From assembly GCF_002954355.1 (NCBI RefSeq), contig NZ_MQVV01000010.1, positions 1-64,000 of the forward strand: a DNA stretch of 64,000 bases, read 5' to 3'. Numbering within the stretch: position 1 is the first letter of the stretch; the number at the start of each line of letters is the position of its first letter. The notes under the pieces were generated by a model. That model saw only the letters and a program-made list of their open reading frames with translations. It had not been told where the DNA came from and searched no databases. The DNA is from Nonlabens tegetincola. Lineage in GTDB: Bacteria > Bacteroidota > Bacteroidia > Flavobacteriales > Flavobacteriaceae. A program made the translations under genes and the position numbers. Of the stretch, positions 18,220 through 27,924 are shown piece after piece.

Positions 18220-19119
18220 ATGTTCGGTTTTAAAAAGAAACACGTACCAGAAATCGATCCTCTACAAAAGGAACTTATAGAAAATGCCCAACGACGCATT
18301 AAGGAAAAACGTGGTCTATTCACTCATTTTGTTGTTTTCCTTGTAGGAGCTATTGGTTTAATAATCATCTCACAAGTTCTTATGCAAAGTGAACCTAAAA
18401 AATTTCTAGGTGTGGAATGGTGGATATGGGTGCTGTTTGTTTGGTTGTTATTATTGATTTATCACGCATTTAAAGTATTCATAACAAATAGACTGCTGGG
18501 TCCAGAATGGGAAAAAAAACAGTACAACCGATTGGTTCAAAAACAACAAGAACGCATCGCACAGCTTGAATCTAAAATTAATAGTGAAAAGCCTTTACCT
18601 AAAACAAAAATCATATCTCAATCTTCAAACAATAAAACTTTGACCATGATTGCAGCTGCAGGCAGCAATAATGAATTGGGGAAAGATGGTGATTTAGTAT
18701 GGCATTTGCCAGACGACTTTAAACGTTTTAAAGCTATTACAACTGGTCATCATATTATTATGGGAAGAAAAACTTTTGAGTCTTTCCCTAAACCTTTACC
18801 TAATCGCACTCATATAGTACTCACACGTGATAAAAATTACAAAACCTCACAGGCCATCGTAGTCCACGACATGGAAACTGCCCTTGCAGCAGCAAGTGAA
18901 GATGAAAAACCGTTTATAATAGGTGGTGGAGAAATTTATCAATTAGCTCTACCTTACGCCACTAACATTGAACTTACTAGAGTTCATGGCTCTTTCACTG
19001 CTGATGCTTTTTTTCCAGAAATTGATACGAACGAGTGGAGTCTTATAAATAAAGAACATCATCCTAGGGATGATAAGCATGACTATGCTTTTGATTTTGA
19101 AACTTGGAAGCGTAAATAA
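18220..19119 (+). CDS. folA: Membrane-anchored dihydrofolate reductase (2TM domain-DHFR fusion)
   Basis: 299 residues combining two units. Residues ~15-115 form a 2TM domain (two hydrophobic helices near 35-55 and 67-88 flanked by basic residues), followed by a short coiled segment rich in Gln and Glu. From about residue 140 comes a complete type I DHFR: IAAAGSNNELGKDGDLVWHLPDDFKRFK (substrate Asp in PDD), GRKTFESFP for NADPH and FIIGGGEIY. DHFR makes tetrahydrofolate from dihydrofolate for thymidylate and purine synthesis. The fusion would tether it to the inner membrane. ATG 18220 is preferred over the TTG at 18196 because a promoter box overlaps the latter. No thyA lies alongside. Confidence 0.88.
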   Translation: MFGFKKKHVPEIDPLQKELIENAQRRIKEKRGLFTHFVVFLVGAIGLIIISQVLMQSEPKKFLGVEWWIWVLFVWLLLLIYHAFKVFITNRLLGPEWEKKQYNRLVQKQQERIAQLESKINSEKPLPKTKIISQSSNNKTLTMIAAAGSNNELGKDGDLVWHLPDDFKRFKAITTGHHIIMGRKTFESFPKPLPNRTHIVLTRDKNYKTSQAIVVHDMETALAAASEDEKPFIIGGGEIYQLALPYATNIELTRVHGSFTADAFFPEIDTNEWSLINKEHHPRDDKHDYAFDFETWKRK

Positions 19120-19206
19120 CAACAATCAAGATAAAGGACACCTGCAAACTAGTTATAGCAAGTAAACCTACAAAAGCCTACTTTTACAACCTGAAAAATT
19201 ACTAAT

Positions 19207-20091
19207 ATGAAAGCATACGTTTTTCCTGGACAAGGAGCCCAGTTCACAGGAATGGGAAAAGACTTATATGATAATCACGCCTCTGCAAGGGCTTTATTTG
19301 AACAAGCAAACGAGCAACTAGGATTTGACATTGCCAAAATCATGTTTGAAGGAACAGCAGAAGAACTTAAGCAAACTAAGGTTACACAACCTGCCGTTTT
19401 TTTACATTCTGTAATTCTAGCAAAAACGATGGGCGATGCCTTTAATCCGGATATGGTAGCTGGACATTCCTTAGGAGAATTAAGTGCACTTACTGCTACA
19501 AATTGTTTAAAATTTGAGGACGGACTTAATCTAGTTTCTAAACGAGCACTAGCGATGCAAGCCGCATGTGAAATACAGTCTAGTACTATGGCCGCAATTT
19601 TAGGCTTGACAGATGATGTTGTAGAACAGGTTTGTAAAGAAGTAAAAGGAACTGTTGTTGCTGCCAACTATAATTGTCCTGGACAATTAGTAATTTCTGG
19701 AGCAGTACCTGCTGTTGAGGAAGCTTGTGAAAGATTAAAGGCGGCAGGAGCAAAACGTGCTTTAATACTTCCAGTAGGTGGTGCTTTTCATTCTCCGTTA
19801 ATGGAACCTGCAAGAGAAGAACTAGCCGCAGCTATTGAAGCTACAGAATTTTCAAAACCAATTTGTCCTATTTACCAGAACGTAACCACGTTTGCTCTAA
19901 ACAATACCGACGATATAAAAACAAACCTTATTTATCAACTTACGGCACCTGTAAAATGGACACAATCCATTCAAGAAATGATCAAGGATGGTGCTAATGA
20001 GTTTATTGAAGTAGGGCCTGGTCGCGCGCTGCAAGGAATGATTAAAAAGATCGATAGAGAAGTTACCACAAGTAGTGCAACTATAGAATAA
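19207..20091 (+). CDS. fabD: Malonyl-CoA:ACP transacylase
   Basis: A 294-residue FabD, which loads malonyl groups onto acyl carrier protein to feed fatty-acid elongation. It shows the N-terminal FPGQGAQFTGMG motif, the nucleophile elbow GHSLGE (Ser88), the arginine-containing segment before NYNCPGQLVISG, and GGAFHSPLM with the catalytic His near 195. Length is standard. It stands apart from other fab genes and has its own strong terminator just downstream. A weak promoter-like box TACTTTTA lies at 19179-19186. Confidence 0.95.
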   Translation: MKAYVFPGQGAQFTGMGKDLYDNHASARALFEQANEQLGFDIAKIMFEGTAEELKQTKVTQPAVFLHSVILAKTMGDAFNPDMVAGHSLGELSALTATNCLKFEDGLNLVSKRALAMQAACEIQSSTMAAILGLTDDVVEQVCKEVKGTVVAANYNCPGQLVISGAVPAVEEACERLKAAGAKRALILPVGGAFHSPLMEPAREELAAAIEATEFSKPICPIYQNVTTFALNNTDDIKTNLIYQLTAPVKWTQSIQEMIKDGANEFIEVGPGRALQGMIKKIDREVTTSSATIE

Positions 20092-20110
20092 TTCATACTA
20101 GAACAAAAGC

Positions 20111-20146
20111 AAAAAACCCTATTCAATTAAGAATAGGGTTTTTTTT
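20111..20146. terminator. Bidirectional terminator between fabD and sucB
   Basis: An inverted repeat AACCCTATTC / GAATAGGGTT with a 6-base loop, A-run on the left and T-run on the right. It can end fabD transcripts on the plus strand and sucAB transcripts on the minus strand. Confidence 0.9.
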
Positions 20147-20163
20147 ATTCCTTTTAAAATGTT

Positions 20164-21447
20164 TTACATTTCAAGCGCTTTCTTCACATCGCCATCCATC
20201 AATAAATTGATAGGATCTTCTAGTGCTTCTTTAATAGCTACTAAGAAGCCTACAGATTCCTTACCATCGATAATTCTATGATCGTAAGATAAAGCTAGGT
20301 ACATCATAGGACGTATTACAACTTGTCCATTTTCTGCAATTGGTCGCTCAATAATATTGTGCATTCCCAAAATACCACTTTGAGGTGGATTGATAATAGG
20401 AGTACTCATCATGCTACCGAAAACTCCACCATTTGAAATAGTAAAGGTTCCACCCGTCATCTCATCAACTGTGATTTGTCCATCACGAGCACGCAATGCT
20501 AGACGTTTTACTTCTGCCTCTACTCCTCTAAAACTTAGATTCTCTGCATTTCGTATTACAGGCACCATTAATCCTTTAGGACCTGATACTGCAATAGAAA
20601 TATCTTTATAATCATAAGTAATCATTTCTTTACCATCTATCATACTGTTTACAGCAGGATATAAATCTAGGGCACGTACTACTGCCTTGGTAAAGAAGGA
20701 CATAAATCCTAGAGAAACTCCATGTTTGGCTTTAAAGTCTTCTTTATATTCTTTACGTAAGTCAAAAATAGGTTGCATGTTTGCCTCGTTAAAGGTGGTC
20801 AACATTGCTGTTTCATTTTTTGCACTTACTAAACGTTCTGCTACTTTACGACGCAGCATGGATAATTTAGATCGAGAAACTCCTCTAGAGCCAGCTCCAG
20901 GTGTTCCCATAGAAGGTGTTGCACTTACCGCATCTTCTTTTGTTATACGACCATCGCGACCAGTACCTTTCACGCTACCAGCATCAATACCTTTTTCATC
21001 TAAAATTTTCTTAGCTGCTGGACTAGCTGTACCTGTAGCATACGACTCTTTAGCCTGTGTAGGTTGTGGTGCTTTATCATGACTAGTAGATTTTGAATCG
21101 GGTGCACTTTTTGCCTGCTCTTTTTCAGCTGCTTGTCCACCACCTTCATCACCACCTTCATAGGTTGAGCTCTCGTTATTTACATCTTGAGAACCTCCAT
21201 TTGGATTTGGAGCTTCAGTATCAATTAAACAGACTACTTCACCTACTGCGACAGCATCACCTTCTTCTGCTTTTAAGGTTATAATACCACTAGCTTCTGC
21301 TGGTAATTCTAGGGTTGCTTTATCACTATCTACCTCGGCAATTGCCTGGTCTTTTTCTACCCAGTCGCCATCGGCAACGAGCCATTCTGCGATTTCTACT
21401 TCTGTAATCGACTCGCCTGGTGAAGGCACTTTCATTTCTAGAGCCAT
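20164..21447 (-). CDS. sucB: Dihydrolipoamide succinyltransferase (2-oxoglutarate dehydrogenase E2)
   Basis: A 427-residue E2 component of the 2-oxoglutarate dehydrogenase complex of the citric acid cycle. A single N-terminal lipoyl domain has the attachment lysine K43 in DSDKATLE. A linker rich in Gly, Glu, Ala and Gln (about 80-135) precedes the E1/E3-binding domain (about 140-175, [14 protein letters not shown]). The C-terminal catalytic domain has the DHRxxDG active-site motif (His390, Asp394). It starts 3 bases after sucA, so the two form an operon that ends at the bidirectional terminator shared with fabD. Confidence 0.96.
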   Translation of the reverse strand: MALEMKVPSPGESITEVEIAEWLVADGDWVEKDQAIAEVDSDKATLELPAEASGIITLKAEEGDAVAVGEVVCLIDTEAPNPNGGSQDVNNESSTYEGGDEGGGQAAEKEQAKSAPDSKSTSHDKAPQPTQAKESYATGTASPAAKKILDEKGIDAGSVKGTGRDGRITKEDAVSATPSMGTPGAGSRGVSRSKLSMLRRKVAERLVSAKNETAMLTTFNEANMQPIFDLRKEYKEDFKAKHGVSLGFMSFFTKAVVRALDLYPAVNSMIDGKEMITYDYKDISIAVSGPKGLMVPVIRNAENLSFRGVEAEVKRLALRARDGQITVDEMTGGTFTISNGGVFGSMMSTPIINPPQSGILGMHNIIERPIAENGQVVIRPMMYLALSYDHRIIDGKESVGFLVAIKEALEDPINLLMDGDVKKALEM

Positions 21448-21450
21448 AAT

Positions 21451-24201
21451 TTACTTATTGTTATTAAAAACGTCTTCTATTACTTTACTATGACGCAATT
21501 TTGAACGAGTTGCACTACCCGTTGCTGGTGCGGCATACATATTTCTTGAACATACTCGCCAGTTTCTTGTTTCTGGCATGTGCAGTAGTAAGTGAGCATA
21601 TGCTCCCATGTTACGAGGCTCTTCTTGAGCCCAAACGATGTCCTCGCTACCGTAATTTTTTATAATTTCTTGAATTTGATTTACTGGTAAAGGGAATAGT
21701 TGTTCAATACGTACGATTGCAACATCGTTACGATTATTCTCTTTTCTATACTCTAATAAATCGTAGTAGAATTTACCTGATGTAAACACTAGTGTTTTTG
21801 CTTTCGCGAAAGCGGAATCACCAGCATCACTATCGATAATTTCTTGGAAATGTCCATTCTCAAACTCTTCTACTTTACTTACCGCTGCCGGTAATCTAAG
21901 CAATGATTTTGGAGTGAACACGATAAGTGGTTTACGATAATCCACAACCATTTGACGACGCAATAGGTGGAACATGTTTGCCGGAGTTGTACAATTTGCA
22001 ACAAACATATTATCTCTAGCACATAGTTGCAGGTAACGTTCTGGACGAGCACTAGAGTGTTCAGCTCCTTGACCTTCATAACCATGTGGTAAAAGCATTA
22101 CCAGCCCGTTTTGGTTTTTCCACTTATCTTCTCCAGCACTGATATACTGGTCAATCATAATCTGTGCACCATTTGAGAAATCTCCAAACTGGGCTTCCCA
22201 AATAGTCAATGTTTTTGGCCTAGCTAGTGCATATCCATACTCAAACCCTACAACACCATATTCTGAAAGATGTGAATTGTAAATCTCAAATTTACCAGTT
22301 GCGTCTAGATTGTTATGAAGGATAAACTCTTGCTCTTGATTTTCTGACTTTACAACTGCATGACGGTGTGAGAATGTACCGCGTTCTACATCCTGACCAC
22401 TCATACGTATGTTATATCCTTCAAGCATTAAGCTACCATAGGCTAGGTGTTCTCCCATTGCCCAGTCTAGCTCATCCTTATCAAACATGGTTTGTCTAAC
22501 CTCAACAATTTTCTTGATTTTACGTATGAAATTACGATCCTCTGGAAGTTGGGAGATTGTTTTGGTGATTTTTTCAAGCACCTCTCTTTTTACTCCAGTA
22601 GGCACTTTTTCCATCATTTTATCCTCAGTTGCTGTGTGGTATCCTTCCCACTCATCTTGCATGAAAGGTGTGATGATGGTATTTTCTTTTTTTCGCGAAC
22701 TCTCTAGTTCTTCTTCTAATCCTTCTTTGTAGGATTTCTCAAGATTCTTTACGTGATCCTTATTGATCAGTCCTTCTTTAAGCAATTTATCAGCATAAAT
22801 ATCTCTAGAATTCTTATGCTTTTTAATTGCTTTATATAATTGGGGTTGAGTGAACATAGGTTCATCACCTTCATTGTGACCGTATTTTCTATAACCTAAT
22901 AGGTCAATAAAAACATCACGCCCAAACTCCATTCTGTAATCTAGCGCAAAATTCATCGCATGGACTACAGCTTCGGCATCATCGGCATTTACATGAAGAA
23001 CTGGTGATAAAGTAACTTTTGCTATATCAGTACAATATGTACTTGATCTAGCATCTAAGTAATTAGTTGTAAAACCTACCTGATTATTAACAACAACATG
23101 AATGGTTCCTCCTGTTTTATAAGCTTCTAGCTGTGCCATTTGCACCACTTCATAAACAATCCCTTGTCCAGCGACAGCAGCATCACCATGTAATACGATA
23201 GGTAAGGTCTTACTCATATCATTAGGCGTGTGCATGTCCTGTTTAGCTCTTGCGATACCTTCTACGACCGCTCCTACAGTTTCAAGGTGTGATGGATTAG
23301 GAACAATATTGATGTTAATATCATTTCCATTATCAGTCTTGCGCTTGCTTGTGTAACCTAAGTGGTACTTAACATCACCATCAAAGATGTCTTGTTCATA
23401 ATCCTTTCCATCAAATTCTGAAAAGATATCAGTTACTGGCTTACCAAATATATTGGTAAGAACATTAAGACGTCCACGGTGTGCCATTCCTAGTACAAAT
23501 TGATTAACGCCTTTATCGGCAGCGTTTTCAATTAATGCATCAAGACCAGGAATTAAAGACTCGTTACCTTCTAATGAGAATCTTTTTTGACCTACATATT
23601 TTGTATGTAAGAAAGATTCAAAAGATACTGCTTCGTTTAATTTTTTCAGAATTTGTTTTTTCTGATTTTCATTAAATTTTGCGTGATTATTATTTTGGTG
23701 TAACCAGTTTTGTATCCACTTTACCTCATCTGGTTTTCTTATATACATATACTCTACACCTATACTTTCACAGTAAACCATCTTAAGATGATCTATGATA
23801 GTTTGAAGTGTAGCTTTTCCTATACCTATAAGTTCTCCAGAGTCAAACTCTTTGCCCAAATCTTCATTAGACAATCCAAAGTTCTGGATATCTAATTTAG
23901 GGTCATAGTTACGTCGCTCTCTTACCGGATTTGTTCTTGTAAACAAATGTCCTCTAGAACGATAGGCATCTATAAGTTTAACAACTTGAAATTCTTTTTT
24001 AACATTATCGGGAACTGTAACGCTGCTTCCCTGATGTTCTACTACTAAGTCACCTTCATGAGCACTTTCCATACCGAAATCAAAGCCTTGGAAGAAAGCT
24101 CTCCATGAAGGTTCAATGCGATCTGGATTGATCAAATATTCGTCGTAAAGCTGAGCAAAGTAAGCAGTGTGTGCTGCGTTCAGAAATGAATACTTATCCA
24201 T
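21451..24201 (-). CDS. sucA: 2-oxoglutarate dehydrogenase E1 component
   Basis: 917 residues from the ATG at 24201 (MDKYSFLNAAH), the usual start for flavobacterial SucA. The longer frame from 24270 would run through a TAnnTTTG box. It is the thiamine-diphosphate E1 enzyme that decarboxylates 2-oxoglutarate and passes succinyl to SucB. Visible signatures include the N-terminal region WRAFFQGFDFG, HRGRLNVL, GDAAVAGQG and the HNEGDEP ThDP region. The palindrome at 21800 encodes AFAK in the C-terminal domain. Upstream co-factor genes (E3, lpd) are not in the window. It forms an operon with sucB. Confidence 0.96.
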   Translation of the reverse strand: MDKYSFLNAAHTAYFAQLYDEYLINPDRIEPSWRAFFQGFDFGMESAHEGDLVVEHQGSSVTVPDNVKKEFQVVKLIDAYRSRGHLFTRTNPVRERRNYDPKLDIQNFGLSNEDLGKEFDSGELIGIGKATLQTIIDHLKMVYCESIGVEYMYIRKPDEVKWIQNWLHQNNNHAKFNENQKKQILKKLNEAVSFESFLHTKYVGQKRFSLEGNESLIPGLDALIENAADKGVNQFVLGMAHRGRLNVLTNIFGKPVTDIFSEFDGKDYEQDIFDGDVKYHLGYTSKRKTDNGNDININIVPNPSHLETVGAVVEGIARAKQDMHTPNDMSKTLPIVLHGDAAVAGQGIVYEVVQMAQLEAYKTGGTIHVVVNNQVGFTTNYLDARSSTYCTDIAKVTLSPVLHVNADDAEAVVHAMNFALDYRMEFGRDVFIDLLGYRKYGHNEGDEPMFTQPQLYKAIKKHKNSRDIYADKLLKEGLINKDHVKNLEKSYKEGLEEELESSRKKENTIITPFMQDEWEGYHTATEDKMMEKVPTGVKREVLEKITKTISQLPEDRNFIRKIKKIVEVRQTMFDKDELDWAMGEHLAYGSLMLEGYNIRMSGQDVERGTFSHRHAVVKSENQEQEFILHNNLDATGKFEIYNSHLSEYGVVGFEYGYALARPKTLTIWEAQFGDFSNGAQIMIDQYISAGEDKWKNQNGLVMLLPHGYEGQGAEHSSARPERYLQLCARDNMFVANCTTPANMFHLLRRQMVVDYRKPLIVFTPKSLLRLPAAVSKVEEFENGHFQEIIDSDAGDSAFAKAKTLVFTSGKFYYDLLEYRKENNRNDVAIVRIEQLFPLPVNQIQEIIKNYGSEDIVWAQEEPRNMGAYAHLLLHMPETRNWRVCSRNMYAAPATGSATRSKLRHSKVIEDVFNNNK
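21800..21813. repeat. Interspersed palindrome, exact
   Basis: Inside sucA; translated as AFAK. Confidence 0.95.
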
Positions 24202-24240
24202 AAAATTGTAAGGAAATTTCCTTTTTTTCAAATATGATAG

Positions 24241-24248
24241 CAAAAGTA
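24241..24248 (-). promoter_or_regulatory. Probable -7 promoter box (TACTTTTG) of sucAB
   Basis: Matches TAnnTTTG on the minus strand about 40 bases before the sucA ATG at 24201. It supports that start over the in-frame ATG at 24270. No clear -33 TTG was seen. Confidence 0.5.
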
Positions 24249-24317
24249 AAGAAAAGTGCTCGCTTGACATCGACTTTTGTATATTTATAACGATTGAAAT
24301 TCCTAAAACTCAGAATA

Positions 24318-24857
24318 ATGAAAAACAGACATTCTAACATTATTGCATTTTTCATAATTTTTACCTTGGTAATTTGTAAATCTTTCAGTCAGTCTACTAC
24401 CACAGAGTCAGATTTTTGGAATAAAGTAAGATTTGGAGGAAATATTGGAGCTGGATTTAATAACAATTTCACCTCAATCATTATTGCTCCACAAGCTATT
24501 TATCAACTTAAACCTAATTTTGGGGTTGGTTTAGGCTTAAATTACAGCTATTCTGAAAGAGATGTTAATAATGCTAGTTTTCAAGATTTCTCGTCAAATA
24601 TTTATGGAGCTAGTATAATTGGTATTGCAAATCCTATTGATTATTTACAGGTAAGCGCGGATTTTGAATATTTCTACGTGAATCAAAATTTTGAAAACAG
24701 TGCTTTGGATAGAGAGTACTGGGTACCTGCACTATTTCTAGGTGCTGGTTATCGACAAGGGAATTTTGTTATTGGATTTAGGTATGACATTCTTTACAAT
24801 GATGATAAAAGCATCTACAACAATGGTTTACAACCATTTGTAAGATTACTCTTCTAA
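24318..24857 (+). CDS. Small outer-membrane beta-barrel-like protein divergent from sucA
   Basis: 179 residues from the ATG at 24318. A signal peptide (about 1-26, ending at KSFSQ) is followed by alternating polar/aromatic strands (GVGLGLNYSYSERD, YLQVSADFEYFYV, FVIGFRYDILYND) ending in a terminal aromatic, the pattern of an 8-stranded outer-membrane barrel. Relatives next to sucA are sometimes labelled alpha-ketoglutarate decarboxylase in databases; nothing in this sequence supports an enzymatic role, and that name is likely a transfer error from the neighbour. Function unknown. Confidence 0.75.
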   Translation: MKNRHSNIIAFFIIFTLVICKSFSQSTTTESDFWNKVRFGGNIGAGFNNNFTSIIIAPQAIYQLKPNFGVGLGLNYSYSERDVNNASFQDFSSNIYGASIIGIANPIDYLQVSADFEYFYVNQNFENSALDREYWVPALFLGAGYRQGNFVIGFRYDILYNDDKSIYNNGLQPFVRLLF

Positions 24858-25160
24858 TTATTGCCTCAATCTAAATTGAATTTTCACCCATTCTCGATAC
24901 AAGAACCCTATTACTATACCATGTTCCAAGTGTCGTTCCTGCACATCTGCCAGGTAATACAATTGCTGTAACTTGGGATCGCTATCTTCTATTGCGTCTG
25001 ATAATAATTGGATAACGGATTCCAGAAATTCGTCCGGCGTGTCAGACTGCACAACTGGATAACCACTGCGCTCCAAATCTTTATTGATTTGATTGCGATA
25101 AAGTGAAAACACGTGATGTCGTTGCAGCTTATCTTTAATAAGCTCTAATTGATGAGACAT
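24858..25160 (-). CDS. Conserved hypothetical protein (100 aa)
   Basis: A 100-residue, mostly helical, soluble protein with no signal peptide, no cysteines and no motif that I recognise. It has an acidic middle (SDAIEDSDPKLQQLYYLADVQE) and a basic C-terminus. It is convergent with the outer-membrane protein gene, sharing a boundary with no gap, and divergent from the helicase gene, with an interspersed palindrome in the gap. Coding is supported by its full open frame and clean fit between neighbours. Function unknown. Confidence 0.65.
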   Translation of the reverse strand: MSHQLELIKDKLQRHHVFSLYRNQINKDLERSGYPVVQSDTPDEFLESVIQLLSDAIEDSDPKLQQLYYLADVQERHLEHGIVIGFLYREWVKIQFRLRQ

Positions 25161-25190
25161 TTTATACTTTTTTGTAAATGGTTTGTTTCA

Positions 25191-25206
25191 CGCTTTCGCG
25201 AAAGCG
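25191..25206. repeat. Interspersed palindrome, 16-base form, intergenic
   Basis: CGCTTTCGCGAAAGCG between the divergent 24858-25160 gene and the helicase gene. Confidence 0.95.
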
Positions 25207-25299
25207 AATCATTTAATAATTCACTCAAACAACAAATTAAGGTAATAGTAACAACTTTTTACAGACAAAAAGAGTAAAATTGGATAGCATACTCAATAC

Positions 25300-27786
25300 A
25301 TGACCAATAAAGATCTATTTAAAATTGCCGAAACTTTTTTTGAAGACAAAGGATGGACACCGTTTCCTTTTCAAAAAAACGCATGGCATGCCTTTTTAAA
25401 AGGAAAACACGGCTTGCTCAATGCACCAACGGGTAGTGGTAAAACGTATGCTCTTTGGATCGCGATTGTGTTAAATTACATCAAACAAAATCCCGATTAT
25501 AAGAAAAAGCCCAGTAAAGGATTAAAAGCTGTCTGGATAACACCTTTACGATCTCTGTCGAATGAAATTGCACAAACCACACAATCCTTTGTAGATGCTA
25601 TTGAATTACCCTTTAAAGTGGGAATAAGAACAGGTGATACATCGAGCAAGGAAAGAAGCGCTCAAAAAAAGAGCATGCCCGATTTATTAATTACAACTCC
25701 TGAAAGTTTACATTTATTACTAGCAAGTAAAGATTGTAATAATACTTTTAAAACGTGTGAAGCTCTAGTCATTGATGAATGGCATGAGCTGCTGGGCACT
25801 AAACGAGGTGTACAAATGGAACTAGCCATTTCCCGTTTGAGAACAATAAGTTCAGGAATAAGGATTTGGGGAATTAGTGCTACCATTGGAAATTTAAATC
25901 AGGCTCAAGATGTCTTATTAGGCGTTCCTACCCACGAACATAATACGCAATTGAATGACAATGTAATCCCTAAAGATTGTGTTTTAATAAAGGCAAATAT
26001 TAAAAAGGACATTAAGGTACAATCCATCATCCCCAAAAAGATGGATAAAATGCCATGGAGAGGCCACTTAGGTTTGCACTTATTGGAAGACGTTGTACAC
26101 ATAATAAACTCCAGTAAAAGCACTTTAATATTTACAAACACAAGAGCGCAATGTGAAATATGGTTTCAAGCATTGATGAGCAGCCATCCAGAATTTGCTG
26201 GTGAGGTAGCTATGCATCATGGATCTATTAATAAAGAAACTCGCATATGGGTAGAAAACGCGATACGCAATGAGTCGTTAAAGGCTTGTGTTTGTACCTC
26301 ATCATTAGATTTAGGAGTAGATTTTGCACCGGTAGAAACAATCATCCAAGTAGGTGGTCCAAAAGGGGTTGCGCGATTTTTACAAAGGGCTGGTCGTAGT
26401 GGACATAGACCTGGAGAGACCAGTGTAATCTACTTTTTACCTACACACGCACTTGAACTTATTGAAGCAAGTGCGCTGCAAAAAGCGGTAACAAATCAAG
26501 CCGTTGAAGACAGGCTGCCCTACCTATTATGTTACGATGTGCTCATTCAATATCTATGTACACTAGCAGTAGGTGGTGGTTTTTATCCCGATCAAATTTA
26601 TAAGGAAATTAAACAAACTTTTTGCTTTCAATCCATTAGCCAGGATGAATGGCAATGGTGTCTCAATTTTATTGTTCATGGAAGCAATAGTTTAAGTAAC
26701 TACGATGAATATAAAAAAGTAGAAATAGATGATACCGGTCGGTATTTTATCGATTCTAGAGCAATAGCGATGAGACATCGATTACAAATAGGAACCATTG
26801 TTACGGGACAAGATGTGACTGTGAAATACGTGACAGGTGGATATGTAGGAACTATTGAAGAGTATTTTATAAGCAAACTTAATCGTGGTGATGTGTTTGT
26901 ATTTGCTGGACGCACTTTAGAATTTGTACGACTAAAGGGAATGGTAGCACAAGTACGCATTTCAAATAAAAAGAAAGGACAAGTGAGCAATTGGCAAGGT
27001 AGTCGTTTACCGCTGAGCTCTCAATTAGGTGAATTGCTTAGGGAAGAGATGATAAATTTTCAAACAGGGAAAAAGAAATCACCAGAGGTGCAAGCTCTTA
27101 AAGATATTATTAAACGTCAACAACAAGAAAGCATCATACCACTACCTGATCAATTTTTAATAGAAACCTTTAAAACTAGAGAAGGATACCATTCGGTATT
27201 TTATCCGTTTGAAGGAAGATTTGTTCATGAAGCCATGGCAGGTTTGATCGCTTATAGAGTAAGTTTGCTTCAGCCCATTTCTTTTTCACTTGCCTTTAAC
27301 GATTACGGTTTTGAATTACTAAGTGATCAGCCTTTTAATATGCAAGACCTATTGGATAACAACCTACTTACACCCGATATGCTATCCCAAGATATGATAG
27401 CTAGTGTTAATGCCACAGAATTAGCTAAAAGACAGTTTAGAGACATCGCAGTAATTGCAGGATTGGTCTTTACTGGTTATCCCAACAAAATCATTAAAAC
27501 AAAACATTTACAAAATAGCAGTCAATTATTATTTGAAGTATTCAAAGACAATGAACCAGATAATCTTCTCTTGCGACAAGCCTATACAGAAACTTACGAG
27601 CAACAAATAGAAGAATACCGCTTGCGCGAAAGCCTAGAACGTATAAAGTCGCAAGACATCATCTGGAATCAGTGTGATAAACCTACACCCTTTTCATTCC
27701 CAATAATTACCGATAGATTGAGAGCTAAATTATCGAGTGAAAAACTAGCTGACCGCATTAAACGAATGCAATTGAAATGGGAATAA
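25300..27786 (+). CDS. Lhr-like DEXH-box helicase (ligase-associated DNA damage response type)
   Basis: An 828-residue superfamily 2 helicase. Walker A APTGSGKT sits at 42-49, the DEWH box near 158, motif III SATIG, motif V SSLDLGVDF, and motif VI QRAGRSGHRPG near 365. A winged-helix/Lhr-core region fills the C-terminal half. This is the family linked to an ATP-dependent DNA ligase, an exonuclease and a phosphoesterase in many bacteria, where it takes part in DNA repair. Those partners are not next to it here, so it is either standalone or its partners are elsewhere. A near-copy of the palindrome at 27620 encodes RLRES. Confidence 0.88.
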   Translation: MTNKDLFKIAETFFEDKGWTPFPFQKNAWHAFLKGKHGLLNAPTGSGKTYALWIAIVLNYIKQNPDYKKKPSKGLKAVWITPLRSLSNEIAQTTQSFVDAIELPFKVGIRTGDTSSKERSAQKKSMPDLLITTPESLHLLLASKDCNNTFKTCEALVIDEWHELLGTKRGVQMELAISRLRTISSGIRIWGISATIGNLNQAQDVLLGVPTHEHNTQLNDNVIPKDCVLIKANIKKDIKVQSIIPKKMDKMPWRGHLGLHLLEDVVHIINSSKSTLIFTNTRAQCEIWFQALMSSHPEFAGEVAMHHGSINKETRIWVENAIRNESLKACVCTSSLDLGVDFAPVETIIQVGGPKGVARFLQRAGRSGHRPGETSVIYFLPTHALELIEASALQKAVTNQAVEDRLPYLLCYDVLIQYLCTLAVGGGFYPDQIYKEIKQTFCFQSISQDEWQWCLNFIVHGSNSLSNYDEYKKVEIDDTGRYFIDSRAIAMRHRLQIGTIVTGQDVTVKYVTGGYVGTIEEYFISKLNRGDVFVFAGRTLEFVRLKGMVAQVRISNKKKGQVSNWQGSRLPLSSQLGELLREEMINFQTGKKKSPEVQALKDIIKRQQQESIIPLPDQFLIETFKTREGYHSVFYPFEGRFVHEAMAGLIAYRVSLLQPISFSLAFNDYGFELLSDQPFNMQDLLDNNLLTPDMLSQDMIASVNATELAKRQFRDIAVIAGLVFTGYPNKIIKTKHLQNSSQLLFEVFKDNEPDNLLLRQAYTETYEQQIEEYRLRESLERIKSQDIIWNQCDKPTPFSFPIITDRLRAKLSSEKLADRIKRMQLKWE
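27620..27633. repeat. Near-copy of the interspersed palindrome
   Basis: GCTTGCGCGAAAGC, one mismatch, inside the helicase; translated as RLRES. Confidence 0.75.
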
Positions 27787-27894
27787 TTGTATTATTTTCC
27801 AGTAAATAAGTTTTGTGATAAATCAAGTCTAAACGCCTTGAGAAAAGTAATGCTTACAAGATTTAAAAAGCTATTAAAACTCGTACCTTTTCCC

Positions 27895-27902
27895 TACTTT
27901 TG
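27895..27902 (+). promoter_or_regulatory. Probable -7 promoter box (TACTTTTG) of the ileS cluster
   Basis: TAnnTTTG match 22 bases before the ileS ATG at 27925. It would drive ileS, the dksA-like gene and perhaps the downstream genes. Confidence 0.5.
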
Positions 27903-27924
27903 CACACCTTAAAACACTGGTGAC

